64,000 bases of DNA from an uncultured Porphyromonadaceae bacterium (GCA_900548875.1 URMA01000005.1:1-64000); one strand, 5' to 3'. Numbered from the stretch's first letter, positions 44,173-54,544 are shown. Notes: generated from the letters alone by a model not told the origin. Translations and numbers: made by a program.

Positions 44173-45482
44173 AAACTCTGATAACTTTCTGCCTGCTTCT
44201 GTGTCTGTCGGCACCGCACGTTCAGGCACAACTCATCACGGGTGCCGATTTCAGTTGGCTGACGGAGCAGGAAGCCGAAGGAATCACCTTCGCCGACAGC
44301 AACGGCAACAGCCGCGACTGCGTGCAACTGCTCAAGGAAAACGGCATCAATGCGGCGCGGTTTCGCGTGTGGGTCAACCCGGCGGACAATTGGTGCAACG
44401 CTGACGATGTGACGGAAAAGGCACGGAGAGCCAGCCGGGAAGGCATGAAAATCATGATTGACTTCCACTACAGCGATTCATGGGCCGACCCGTCGAAACA
44501 GTTCACCCCGGAAGTTTGGACAGCCTACGACATACAGGAACTCTGCACGGCTGTCTACAACCATACGCGCGACGTGCTTGGCCGCCTGAAAGCGGAGGGC
44601 ATTGCCGTCGACTGGATTCAGGTAGGCAACGAAACCCGCGGAGGCATGCTCTATCCGTTGGGAAAAATTGAAAACGGTGAGAATTTTGCATGGCTGGTCA
44701 ATTCGGGCTACGACGCCGTAAAGTCGGTATTTCCCGATGCCAAAGTGATTGTGCATGTCGACAACGGTTGGGATGCCGAACTTTTCGACTATGTTTTTGA
44801 CTATCTCACGGAACATCAGGCCCGCTACGACCTGATTGGAATGTCGCTCTATCCGGTCAATACCTACGACAGTCAGTCGGCCGACTATTTCCGCACGTCA
44901 CAGTGGAAGGAAAAAGCCGACCTGTGCCTGCAAAACATCCGCCATGTGGCAGATAAATACGGTAAAGATGTCATCATCTGCGAAACCGGCATGCCGAACG
45001 CTTATACGACCGAAACGCTTGCCGACGGACAAACATGGGAGCAACGGTGCAGCGACGACGCTTCCAACTACTACACCTATATGCTGCCCGAACTCGCACG
45101 CACTCCTCAATGCGAGGGAATTTTCTATTGGGAACCGCAATGCTACGGCAATTGGAAGGCATATCCGATGGGTGCGTTCCTAAGCAACGGCTCGCCCAAC
45201 GGCGTGTTCAACGCTCTCCGCAATTTCCACGACCAGTCGGGCATACGGCAGATTTCAGCCGACAACGACTGCCACCTGCATCTGTCAGGGAAAAAACTCT
45301 GCATTACGGGGAATACCGCCGTAACGTCGGTTGCCGTCTATGCTCTGTCGGGAACTCCCCTGTTCCAAGCCTTTCCCGACACCGGCGAATACAGCCTTGA
45401 CCTTTCGTCACTTTCCGCCGGACTCTATCTGCTGACAGTCAGTACCCCCTCCCACACATTCAGCCGACTGCTGGCAATATAG
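44169..45482 (+). CDS. GH53 arabinogalactan endo-beta-1,4-galactanase
   Basis: The start ATG 44169 gives a signal peptide (MKTLITFCLLLCLSAPHVQA). Residues ~20-345 are a GH53 (beta/alpha)8 barrel: GADFSWLTEQEAEGI, NAARFRVWVNP, FHYSDSWADP, acid/base Glu in QVGNETRGGM, nucleophile Glu in CETGMPNAYT. Residues ~370-438 form a beta domain ending in a T9SS-like sorting tail (LSAGLYLLTVS). It cleaves beta-1,4-galactan side chains of pectin. No SusC/SusD pair is next to it, so it is not in a normal polysaccharide-utilisation locus here. Translation is coupled to the acyltransferase by a four-base overlap. Confidence 0.93.
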   Translation: MKTLITFCLLLCLSAPHVQAQLITGADFSWLTEQEAEGITFADSNGNSRDCVQLLKENGINAARFRVWVNPADNWCNADDVTEKARRASREGMKIMIDFHYSDSWADPSKQFTPEVWTAYDIQELCTAVYNHTRDVLGRLKAEGIAVDWIQVGNETRGGMLYPLGKIENGENFAWLVNSGYDAVKSVFPDAKVIVHVDNGWDAELFDYVFDYLTEHQARYDLIGMSLYPVNTYDSQSADYFRTSQWKEKADLCLQNIRHVADKYGKDVIICETGMPNAYTTETLADGQTWEQRCSDDASNYYTYMLPELARTPQCEGIFYWEPQCYGNWKAYPMGAFLSNGSPNGVFNALRNFHDQSGIRQISADNDCHLHLSGKKLCITGNTAVTSVAVYALSGTPLFQAFPDTGEYSLDLSSLSAGLYLLTVSTPSHTFSRLLAI

Positions 45483-45585
45483 GCTAACAATAGCGCGATC
45501 TATTTTCTGAAAGGAACACAAACAAATATAGAGCATATTATTGCTTTTTTGTTAGATAATCTTCCAATTTCATTACTGAATTTAC

Positions 45586-45593
45586 TATCTTTG
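45586..45593 (+). promoter_or_regulatory. -7 box of trpS
   Basis: TATCTTTG, exact TAnnTTTG, giving a leader of about 75 bases before the ATG at 45673. Confidence 0.65.
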
Positions 45594-45672
45594 CACGAAA
45601 CATGCAACTGTGCGGAACAAACCCATTACGGATTTTCTGCCATTTACAATCAAACAGCTATTCAAAAAACTT

Positions 45673-46758
<1,086 letters not shown>

Positions 46759-46783
46759 GGGAATCACCTCCTCCATACACATC

Positions 46784-46819
46784 CGTCGCCGGTATGCGCC
46801 CAGCCGCACACCGGCGACG
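46784..46819 (+). terminator. trpS terminator
   Basis: Stem CGTCGCCGGT (46784-46793)/ACCGGCGACG (46810-46819) with an inner TGCG/CGCA extension, then CTGTTTTTC. Confidence 0.85.
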
Positions 46820-46978
46820 CTGTTTTTCCACCTGCACTCTTTTCCCGTCAAAAGCATATAGACAAATATAGATAAAACCGCAAACGGCATAGATTTTCAA
46901 CGGAAACATTTCCATTCGCAGCAGGAAATCAGTAAATTAGCAACAACCAATAGGCTGCATCACCAAAATCTATGTCAT

Positions 46979-49816
46979 ATGAAAAAACTGTTTGATTTAT
47001 TTCTCATTGCCATTTTTCTGAACTTTGCCGGAACTGCCGAAGCGCAGTTTCTCAAGAAATTAGGGAACGAACTGAAAAAGGCTGCCACGGAAACACTGAA
47101 AGAAGCCACGAAAACCGACACGCCTCAACAACAAACAGGCAACACGCAGGCTCAAAAAACGAATTCCGCTGCACAGCCGTCGCAACCGGCAGGCCCCGGA
47201 ATGCTCACGCTGGACGAACAATCGTTCAACGTGCCCCGTATCACTCCGGACACAAAACTGATCAATGTTCCGGAATTTTGTGAAATCTCCGATGTCCACA
47301 ACGGTGTGTTTTCGGTCTACGACACCGACCGTATGCTCTATGCCTTCTACCTGAAGGACGGCAGGAAGCTATTCGACTATATGTGGCGGAGTGTCGACAA
47401 TTCCTACACGGTACCGCGTTTCGACGGCGGTGTATGCGTGGTACGCTCCACCCAACAGCGCGGTTCCTCCTATCCGCTCTGCATTCTCTACAAAAACGGC
47501 CAAGTCAAGGAACTGAGCACACAATATGTGTTTTCCACCCAATTTGTCGACGGACTGGCGCGAATGCAGAAACAGAACGCCGATATGTCGACCGTATGGG
47601 TATATGTCAACACGGAGGGCAAAGAAGTGTTCCCGCAACTGAACTCAGCTTCCTATTCCTCCTTTATCACCGAGAAGAACCCCATAGCACCGCTCTCCGA
47701 AGGCTTGCGTGCCCACTACGACAATAAGCTGAAAAAATGGGGCTACATCGACGAAAAGGGCAACATCGTCATTCAGCCGCAATTCGCACAGGCCCGGCCG
47801 TTCAGCGACGGGATGGCGGCCGTAGCGAATGAACAATTCAATCCCACATGGGGCTTCATCAATACCAAAGGATATATGGTGCTGAAACCCGCCTACAGGG
47901 GACGTGTCAGCGATTTCAACAGCGGCTATTGCTGCTGGCGGGACGAAGACCACGGTGTGGACCGCTTTATCGACAAGACCGGAAATGCCGTCAAAAGCTA
48001 CCCTTCGGCTACGCCTTTTGAAAACGGATATGCTTTCGTTTACAAGCAAGGCTGGGACGAGGACAACTATCTGACCGTCGTCGACCAGCGGTTTCGGGAA
48101 GTGGGACAAACGCTTAAATTCTATATCGACAAAAACGACCGTACGCCCAACGGCATCCTGTGGGGAGAAGCCGGAGTAGCCTCGATAGGCAACGGGGGCG
48201 ATCCCTATGTGGTAACGCCCGACGGAAAGATTCCCATCCGCCTGTGGAACCTTGACTACAACCGACGCGGCCACGGCAGCATCGGCGAATTTACGGCCGA
48301 CTATATGGCGCTGGTGGAATCCTACGACAAGTACGACAACCCGCAATACGGGTTCATCGACCCATTGGCACAATACGTGCTGTTCTTTAAAAAGCAGTCG
48401 TCATTTTCTCCGTCCGCTACCATCCATATTCCGGAAGAAATGGGGCTTACCTACGTTTCGAACGACACCACCCTTGCCGACTCCGTGTTGAACAGCATCG
48501 ACCTTGCCGACATCGACATCCAGTGGCTCGTCCGCAACAACATCATCCGCAAATACCTGTTTTTCTTCCCGCCTGTCGACGGAAGTCCGGGTCCGAACAT
48601 CCCGCCCGCTGACGACGAAGGAGATGGCCGTCCGCGTTATGAACCGGGTGGAAACAAGGAAGTCCCCGACAACGGCACGCTTCCTCCTTCAACAATCCCG
48701 CCGGTGCTTCCGCAGGACATTGACTTGGCAACCCTTGGCAATGCTCTCAAGCAGACACCACGCCCGATTCCTCCCATTTTCGAGATTTTCCAACCTGATA
48801 CGGCTGCCATCGGACCGACAACAAAAGAAGAACCCACCTACCGCGTAACTACCGTTGCCGATCCTCCGGAAGGCGGAACAGTCAGCGGTGCCGGCAGCTA
48901 TAAGTTCGGCGAAACATTCGCCATCGAAGCTTTACCGAACGAGGGCTACACCGCCGGACGCGTGTTCTGCTCTTCGGGATATTTCAACAATGGCAGCTCG
49001 CTGGACAACATCACCATGGAAGGTGAAGATCTGGAATTTACCGCCATTTTCATAAAAAACGACACCGTCAAGGCTGTCGAAGGTTCGAAGATTCTGGCCG
49101 AGAAGCACCGTTTCGGTCAAACCGGAGCTGAATTTGTGGACTGCACCGTCTATCTGGAGCAGAACGACACGATGAACATCAGCACGCCTTACGGCGAAAA
49201 GACCTACGGATTCCTGACAGCCATCATCGACCCGAACCGCACCTACACCTCGCCGACGGACGAGAACGGCAGCATCAGCATGAAATTCTTCTTCGTACCG
49301 ATGCGCATTTCGGGCATGATTGTCGACGGCAACCGCAAATACCTTGTGCTCGACGGCGGACAGTTGATGGTGGGAGGTGTCAACATTCAGATGGAAAGCA
49401 TCATGGAAAGCCTGTTCTACAACTTTATCATGGCATTCAACGGCGGTATGCGGGCCACCATTTCCGACGGACACTACCGCATTGAAATGATTGACGAAGA
49501 CGAAACGACCGGAGAATTCACTCTCGGCATGCTCGAACGCTTCTCGCCGGAATACGGCTGGCTTCTTGCCGACGATTCACGGATAAAGAACAATAACGAA
49601 GAAATCGGCACCGGACTCTCGGCCATCTTCAGCGCCGCACGCCAGCCCATGTCGATGCCGTCGTGGCTGTTCCGCGGCTGCCGGCTGAAGCAGTCTGACA
49701 GGCAGGAGGTGCTCTGGACCCCGCCGGCAACATGGTATGAAAGCAACAGCCTGTTCACCACCATTACGCAGGCACTGCTCAATGCCATGCGCAACCTCAA
49801 CAAACCGACGAACTGA
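46979..49816 (+). CDS. Large exported WG-repeat protein with InlB-like repeat
   Basis: The 945-residue protein has a signal peptide (MKKLFDLFLIAIFLNFAGTA, cut near AQF), a Lys/Thr/Gln-rich linker, and scattered WG repeats (KKWGYIDEKGNIVIQPQF, PTWGFINTKGYMVLKPAY). A Pro-rich hinge (~540-620) leads to a divergent InlB B-repeat-like domain (TVADPPEGGTVSGAGSYKFG, ~622-700) and a C-terminal beta-rich region. It is a second, larger WG-repeat locus than the one at 30729-32822, standing alone with its own strong terminator. The function is unknown; WG repeats usually bind proteins. Confidence 0.88.
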   Translation: MKKLFDLFLIAIFLNFAGTAEAQFLKKLGNELKKAATETLKEATKTDTPQQQTGNTQAQKTNSAAQPSQPAGPGMLTLDEQSFNVPRITPDTKLINVPEFCEISDVHNGVFSVYDTDRMLYAFYLKDGRKLFDYMWRSVDNSYTVPRFDGGVCVVRSTQQRGSSYPLCILYKNGQVKELSTQYVFSTQFVDGLARMQKQNADMSTVWVYVNTEGKEVFPQLNSASYSSFITEKNPIAPLSEGLRAHYDNKLKKWGYIDEKGNIVIQPQFAQARPFSDGMAAVANEQFNPTWGFINTKGYMVLKPAYRGRVSDFNSGYCCWRDEDHGVDRFIDKTGNAVKSYPSATPFENGYAFVYKQGWDEDNYLTVVDQRFREVGQTLKFYIDKNDRTPNGILWGEAGVASIGNGGDPYVVTPDGKIPIRLWNLDYNRRGHGSIGEFTADYMALVESYDKYDNPQYGFIDPLAQYVLFFKKQSSFSPSATIHIPEEMGLTYVSNDTTLADSVLNSIDLADIDIQWLVRNNIIRKYLFFFPPVDGSPGPNIPPADDEGDGRPRYEPGGNKEVPDNGTLPPSTIPPVLPQDIDLATLGNALKQTPRPIPPIFEIFQPDTAAIGPTTKEEPTYRVTTVADPPEGGTVSGAGSYKFGETFAIEALPNEGYTAGRVFCSSGYFNNGSSLDNITMEGEDLEFTAIFIKNDTVKAVEGSKILAEKHRFGQTGAEFVDCTVYLEQNDTMNISTPYGEKTYGFLTAIIDPNRTYTSPTDENGSISMKFFFVPMRISGMIVDGNRKYLVLDGGQLMVGGVNIQMESIMESLFYNFIMAFNGGMRATISDGHYRIEMIDEDETTGEFTLGMLERFSPEYGWLLADDSRIKNNNEEIGTGLSAIFSAARQPMSMPSWLFRGCRLKQSDRQEVLWTPPATWYESNSLFTTITQALLNAMRNLNKPTN

Positions 49817-49832
49817 TTCTACAGGACGACAC

Positions 49833-49867
49833 GCAACTGCGCATTTGAAAAATAAATGCGCAGTTGC
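49833..49867 (+). terminator. Strong terminator after the WG-repeat gene
   Basis: Perfect 14-bp arms starting GCAACTGCGCATTT (49833-49846) and ending AAATGCGCAGTTGC (49854-49867), loop GAAAAAT, then TTTTTTATTT. Confidence 0.93.
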
Positions 49868-49890
49868 TTTTTTATTTCCGCAGCATATGT

Positions 49891-49898
49891 TATCTTTG
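49891..49898 (+). promoter_or_regulatory. -7 box of the SPFH gene
   Basis: TATCTTTG, exact TAnnTTTG, 35 bases before the ATG at 49933. Just after it a short direct repeat of ATATCATAA-type units covers 49901-49920. Confidence 0.6.
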
Positions 49899-49932
49899 TG
49901 ATATCATAATAATATCATAAAACACCATTTCT

Positions 49933-50883
49933 ATGAATACGAACGAATTCAATTTCAAGGGTTTTCGGATGAACGGCTTTCTCGCCCTGTTTATTTTCTT
50001 TTTTCTGTTGGCGGGAGCGGTTGCCGTCTGCTTTTTCGCGGGTGGAATCTACTACATTTTGGGAGCCGTACTGGCGGTGCTTTGGATTATTCTGAACTGC
50101 GGCTACATGATGCTTGAGCCTAACGAGGCACGTGTCATGGTGTTTTTCGGGAAATATAAAGGCACATTCAAGGAAACCGGCTATTTTTGGGTAAATCCGT
50201 TCATGAGCACCAAGAAACTGTCGCTGCGCGCACGAAATCTGGACATCGACCCCATTAAGGTGAACGACAAGATAGGCAATCCCGTTCTTATCGGCCTCGT
50301 ATTGGTATGGAAACTGAAGGACTCCTACAAAGCCATGTTTGAAATCGACGCACAGACCATGGCGAGCGCAGCCGGAACGACCGAAAACGGAAAGACTACG
50401 GGCAGCACCGTGGCCAACCGCATGAACGCATTCGAAAACTTTGTCAGAATACAAAGCGACGCGGCACTGCGTCAAGTGGCAGGACAATATGCCTACGACG
50501 ACAACGAGACGGACGCCGGCGAACTCACACTGCGCTCCGATGGTGAGGAAATCAACGACCAACTGGAGCAGAAACTGAACGAGCGTCTTGACATGGCAGG
50601 CATCGAAGTCGTGGAAGCACGCATCAACTACCTTGCCTATGCTCCTGAAATTGCAGCCGTCATGCTCCGCCGCCAACAGGCTTCGGCCATCATCAGTGCC
50701 CGTGAAAAGATTGTGGAAGGTGCCGTATCGATGGTTCACATGGCATTGGACAAGCTGTCGAAAGACGACATCGTGGAACTCGACGAAGAGAAAAAGGCGG
50801 CCATGGTGAGCAACCTGCTGGTAGTGCTTTGCGCCGACGAAGCCGCACAGCCCGTAGTGAACACCGGAACGCTGAACCATTAA
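49933..50883 (+). CDS. SPFH/Band-7 (QmcA/slipin-like) membrane protein
   Basis: The 316-residue protein has two adjacent hydrophobic segments (about 13-60) and then an SPFH domain: MMLEPNEARVMVFFGKYKGTFKETGYFWVNP, NDKIGNPVLIGLVLVWKL, and a C-terminal helix pair (IEVVEARINYLAYAPEIAAVMLRRQQA, ISAREKIVEGAVSM). SPFH proteins form large oligomeric membrane domains that can hold proteases or other proteins. The first ~180 residues also carry an insertion rich in Thr/Ala/Gly (AAGTTENGKTTGSTVANR). The gene is followed 18 bases later by an Arc-like regulator. Confidence 0.9.
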   Translation: MNTNEFNFKGFRMNGFLALFIFFFLLAGAVAVCFFAGGIYYILGAVLAVLWIILNCGYMMLEPNEARVMVFFGKYKGTFKETGYFWVNPFMSTKKLSLRARNLDIDPIKVNDKIGNPVLIGLVLVWKLKDSYKAMFEIDAQTMASAAGTTENGKTTGSTVANRMNAFENFVRIQSDAALRQVAGQYAYDDNETDAGELTLRSDGEEINDQLEQKLNERLDMAGIEVVEARINYLAYAPEIAAVMLRRQQASAIISAREKIVEGAVSMVHMALDKLSKDDIVELDEEKKAAMVSNLLVVLCADEAAQPVVNTGTLNH

Positions 50884-50901
50884 TTCGGAATCTGTAGCTG
50901 A

Positions 50902-51093
50902 ATGACCAAGAAAGAAAATTCCACAAAAAGTTTCGTACTTCGCATTGATACCGCCACGATGGAAGCCATTGAAAAATGGGCTGCCGACGAATTTCGCAGC
51001 ACCAACGGTCAGCTCCAGTGGATTATCAACGAAGCCCTGCGCAAAAGCGGCCGGCTGAAAAAGAAGAAATCCACCGGCACAACGGAGGAATAA
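50902..51093 (+). CDS. Arc-family ribbon-helix-helix protein
   Basis: The 63-residue protein shows the ribbon-helix-helix pattern: KSFVLRIDTATMEAIEKWAADE, RSTNGQLQWIINEALRKSG, with the LRID strand that inserts in the major groove. Arc-type proteins are small dimeric repressors. Following the SPFH gene by 18 bases, it is likely to control that operon, but targets are not readable. After its stop the 376 bases up to 51469 hold the left inverted repeat. Confidence 0.85.
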   Translation: MTKKENSTKSFVLRIDTATMEAIEKWAADEFRSTNGQLQWIINEALRKSGRLKKKKSTGTTEE

Positions 51094-51202
51094 TCCCCGC
51101 CACATCAAAAGCAAACCGTCAGCACCCTTCCATAAGGACGAGCCACAGGAACGTCCCCTCCTCGGCAAAACCATTCTGCTTCGCAATGCCACGACAAAAA
51201 AA

Positions 51203-51409
51203 GTTTACGGTTTACCATTTACAGTTTACGGAAAACTCCCTAATCTCTAACCTCTAACCCATAACCTCTAACATACCCCTCAGCCGCAAGCGGCAGCCCC
51301 CCTTTCTAAGGTGGGCACAGCTAACGCGGTGGTTATCAATCAGTTGATTTTACAAAATTGTAGGGACACACCCCAGGTGTGTCCGAAAAAAGGTGTGTCC
51401 GAAAAATCC
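51203..51409. repeat. Left arm of a long inverted repeat
   Basis: Bases 51271-51409 are the exact reverse complement of 54705-54843 (139 bp, no gaps or mismatches). A further ~68 bases (51203-51270) match less closely: GTTTACGG/TTTAC and CTAACC-type tandem units. The arm contains a palindrome GGACACACC-CCA-GGTGTGTCC (about 51364-51384), a second GGTGTGTCC, and GCAGCCCCCCTTTCTAAGG. Intergenic repetitive elements of this look are common in gut bacteria. Confidence 0.97.
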
Positions 51410-51469
51410 ATTGGATTCAACCAACCTCATGGACAACAATTTATATCCACTATCCTTCATCCGCCTTCA

Positions 51470-52066
51470 TCAGAACCGATAGCCTACGCCCAGCGAGAAG
51501 GTCTGCAGGTCGCTGATATAATTATTGTCGAGGAACGAGCACTTATAGCCCAGCCCCAACACAAGGCAGCCCATTTCAAACGCTACCTCGGCCTTGACTC
51601 CGGCAGTGACACGCATTTCAAATCCTTGATTTTTAACGATGTTCCACCCCTTTTGGGTACGCCCGCCCAATATATATTCCCCATAAGGGCCGACACCGAA
51701 GCGCAACGCCCAATTGTCAAGAAGCGGAACACGATAGTTCACCAGCACGGGAACAGAAAAAGTATACAGCGAATACCACTGATCCGTTGGCATTTTTTTC
51801 GCACAGTTCGAACCATACGCAAATTCCACTTTCGGCATTATGCTCCATTTCGGAGTAAAACGGATCTCATAACCGGCACCGGCATAAGCCCCGACACCTA
51901 CTCCATATTCAACAAACCCCGGATAGCTTCGCGAATTGTAGCGGCTCGACAACGTAAGTCCACCCTGCACCTCGAAGGCATTGCGAGGTTTCGACTCACT
52001 CTCCTGCGCATGCACGCCCACACACGCCAACATCACAAAAAGCACAGCAAACAGTTTTTTCATCAT
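51470..52066 (-). CDS. Predicted outer-membrane beta-barrel, tandem copy 2
   Basis: The 198-residue protein has a signal peptide (MMKKLFAVLFVMLACVGVHAQ) and the layout of the Bacteroidetes porin-like OMP family (pattern GLTLSSRYNSRS, GYEIRFTPKWSIMPKVEF, RVPLLDNWALRFGVGPYGEY, ending in LGVGYRF). It is about two thirds identical to the protein of 52105-52698 and lies 38 bases downstream of it, so it is a recent tandem duplication. An aromatic C-terminus fits BAM insertion. It may be the later gene of a two-gene transcript. Confidence 0.83.
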   Translation of the reverse strand: MMKKLFAVLFVMLACVGVHAQESESKPRNAFEVQGGLTLSSRYNSRSYPGFVEYGVGVGAYAGAGYEIRFTPKWSIMPKVEFAYGSNCAKKMPTDQWYSLYTFSVPVLVNYRVPLLDNWALRFGVGPYGEYILGGRTQKGWNIVKNQGFEMRVTAGVKAEVAFEMGCLVLGLGYKCSFLDNNYISDLQTFSLGVGYRF

Positions 52067-52104
52067 GATTGCACAAATTTAGTTCTACAAATTTGTTCCA
52101 TCTA

Positions 52105-52698
52105 TCAGAACCGGTAGCCTACACCCAGCGAGAAGGTTTGCAGGTCGTCAATTATATTTTTGTCACGCAAAGAGCATTTATAGCCTACGCCCAGCACCAG
52201 ACTGCCCAATTCCAACGCGACCTCCGCTCTCACTCCAACAGTAGAAAGCACCTCAAAACTTTGATTCTTCGTTATACGCCATCCGTCATCCTTTCGGCCG
52301 CCCAACACAGTCTCTCCGTAAGGACCGACACCGAAGCGCAATGCACGATTATCGCGAAGCTGAACACGATAGTTCACCATTATCGGCACTGAAACAGTAT
52401 AGAACGACATCCAATACAAAGATTTGAGCACGCCATACGTACCGTTCGAGCCATAGGCAAATTCCACTTTCGGCATAAAGCTCCAGTGCGGGGTAAATCG
52501 GATTTCATAGCCGGCTCCGGCATAGGCCCCGACTCCTACTCCACATCCTACCCAAGAACGTGCGTCGCCATACAAATTCGACAACGTAAGTCCCCCCTGC
52601 ACCTCAAAGGCATTGCGAGGTTTCGAGTCACTCTCCTGCGCATGCACGCTCACACACGCCAACATCACAAAAAGCACTGTAAACAGTTTTTTCATCAT
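52105..52698 (-). CDS. Predicted outer-membrane beta-barrel, tandem copy 1
   Basis: The 197-residue protein starts with the same MMKKLFTVLFVMLACVSVHAQ signal and has the same strand pattern (GLTLSNLYGDARSWVGCGVG, YEIRFTPHWSFMPKVEFAYG, VQLRDNRALRFGVGPYGETV, LGVGYRF). The intergenic sequence upstream of each copy also matches over ~20 bases, so the whole unit was duplicated. It is downstream of the TPR/HTH regulator gene (215 bases away), within the inverted-repeat-flanked segment. Confidence 0.83.
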   Translation of the reverse strand: MMKKLFTVLFVMLACVSVHAQESDSKPRNAFEVQGGLTLSNLYGDARSWVGCGVGVGAYAGAGYEIRFTPHWSFMPKVEFAYGSNGTYGVLKSLYWMSFYTVSVPIMVNYRVQLRDNRALRFGVGPYGETVLGGRKDDGWRITKNQSFEVLSTVGVRAEVALELGSLVLGVGYKCSLRDKNIIDDLQTFSLGVGYRF

Positions 52699-52912
52699 GA
52701 TTGTATAAGTTTAGTTCTACAAAATCCGGGAAAACGATACCCGGAAAGGTTATTTTTTCAACCGTAAAAATAGACACAATCCGTGAAACAAACGACAAAT
52801 ACCGATATATCACAGCCATCGCAAACGACTATGAAACAGATAATTGAAAAAATATTTTTATATCATCCGTAAATCAGCCCAAACGAAGGCTCTTTTTCTG
52901 TCCCATCGCCCC

Positions 52913-54544
52913 CTATTTCTCCATCATCCGCAGGAGGTAGTCCTTCAGCGGTTCGGACAAGTTCATCTTTTTGGCGATGCGGGCTTTTTTCGTATTTACA
53001 TAATTCGGGTTGGAATAACCCATACATACGGCTATCTCGACATACGAAAAACCACAGCACATCAGCCCGACGAAATGCAGTTCCTCATCGCTCAACTCCG
53101 GGTAAGCCTCCTGCAACCGGCCATATTTCATGTCGACGAAATAGCGGAAATCCCGCCAAAAATCATCCGGAAGTTTCGACTTCTGAATCCGTTCCTTGAA
53201 TTTCTTGGAAAACAGCACTGGCTGGTCGGCATAGCGGTACGACATGTCGATCAGTTCCCGAATGTTGTCAAGCAAGCCCGAAAAGGCAGATTCCAAACGG
53301 ACATCTTCCTCCAACTGCTCAAACAGTCGGCTTTTCATGCTGCGGTTCTCGCCCTGCACCTGCTCCACCAGCTGACGGTACTCACGGAGGCGGTGGTGAC
53401 GGCGAACGATGACAATCGCCAACACCAGACAGACCGTCGTCACGCAGAAAAACAATGCCGACCACAGCGTCCGCTCCTGCTTCAGTTCAAGATTGCGATA
53501 CTCCGCCTGCTTCTTGTCGAACCGCTTTTCGATGGAAAACAACTGCCGCTGAAGTGAAATGGAGTTTATTGAATCCGTAAAATCCCTACTCCATACTACC
53601 GATTGATAAGCCTGTCGATAATCTCCTTCTTGTAAGGCAATTTCTTTTAATGCAGCTTCACGAGATACTTTCTCTTCTTCCGTTAACGGATGCTTGTCTT
53701 CAAGATTCAGATAATACCGGGCAGAATCCGGCATTCCCAATTTGGCATAAGCATAGGCGGCATCGTAATAACTGTTATTGTCATACAGGTATTTCCGTCC
53801 GTAACGGATAATGTAGACCGACAAGTCCTTTTCCTTTTCATATTCCGAACTCAGTTCATAATTCCGAGCTATAAACCTCAAGACTCTATAATAAGCTGCA
53901 CTGTCTTTTGTTTCTTTAGCGATTGCAACACCTTCATTCAAATACTTTCGTGCGCTGTCTTGATTCACTCGCCGAAAATGGGCCCCCAATTGAGATGCAG
54001 TGCTAAACTCCATCCTTTTCTTTCCTGCTTTTTTATAATAATAAAGAGCTTTTCTATATTTCTCCAACCTTTTGTCATTTTGAATATAATTCATCGCATA
54101 TATTTTAGCCATCCAATTGTTGATACGCCCCAACAGTGCGTAGTCGGAAGTATCGGCCACCGATTCAGCACGCTTCAGCCATTCGAGCGCACCCACTTGG
54201 TCGCCCGACGACAACAGTTCTGCCGACTTATACAAATAGGAACGCGTTCGCTTTTCTGCATCACGCCCCGACTGATAATAGTCAACGGCAACATCTATCA
54301 GCGAATCCGTCGCTACGCTGTCAAACAGCTTGTATTCTGCCTGCGTCAGCAGCAGCGCATAGAGCGCACGATTTCCCTTGCCCGAAAGTCCATCGGGGGC
54401 AATCGTTTTCAGAATGGTATAGGCACTGTCAGGCCGAGGTTCTATCAGGCTGTCGGCAAGCACAAGGCGGCTGTCAGTTTTCCCACGGTCACAACCAACA
54501 ATACAGATGGAGAGCAGCAACGCAAATAACAACAGTTTTTTCAT
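52913..54544 (-). CDS. Lipoprotein-type TPR sensor with C-terminal HTH (LuxR-like)
   Basis: The 543-residue protein has a lipoprotein-like signal (LLSICIVGC, Cys 18), about 300 residues of TPR-like helices (RALYALLLTQAEYKLFDSVA, YDAAYAYAKLGMPDSARYYL), one membrane helix (~367-390, ALFFCVTTVCLVLAIVIV), a coiled coil and a C-terminal HTH (YPELSDEELHFVGLMCCGFSYVEIAVCM then NTKKARIAKKMN). This one-protein sensor-regulator type is common in Bacteroidetes. The part encoded at about 53570-54110 (TPR region) is clearly more AT-rich than the ends, as if that segment were exchanged. A -7 box lies at 54584-54591. Confidence 0.82.
   Translation of the reverse strand: MKKLLLFALLLSICIVGCDRGKTDSRLVLADSLIEPRPDSAYTILKTIAPDGLSGKGNRALYALLLTQAEYKLFDSVATDSLIDVAVDYYQSGRDAEKRTRSYLYKSAELLSSGDQVGALEWLKRAESVADTSDYALLGRINNWMAKIYAMNYIQNDKRLEKYRKALYYYKKAGKKRMEFSTASQLGAHFRRVNQDSARKYLNEGVAIAKETKDSAAYYRVLRFIARNYELSSEYEKEKDLSVYIIRYGRKYLYDNNSYYDAAYAYAKLGMPDSARYYLNLEDKHPLTEEEKVSREAALKEIALQEGDYRQAYQSVVWSRDFTDSINSISLQRQLFSIEKRFDKKQAEYRNLELKQERTLWSALFFCVTTVCLVLAIVIVRRHHRLREYRQLVEQVQGENRSMKSRLFEQLEEDVRLESAFSGLLDNIRELIDMSYRYADQPVLFSKKFKERIQKSKLPDDFWRDFRYFVDMKYGRLQEAYPELSDEELHFVGLMCCGFSYVEIAVCMGYSNPNYVNTKKARIAKKMNLSEPLKDYLLRMMEK

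Noticed and set aside
49915..51192. 425-codon minus-strand frame opposite the SPFH gene
   Set aside because: The SPFH and Arc-like genes on the plus strand are supported by domains; this frame is antisense noise.
51231..51409. Candidate CRISPR or telomere-like tandem array
   Set aside because: The tandem units are short, unspaced and variable, with no spacers or cas genes; the element reads as an intergenic repeat.
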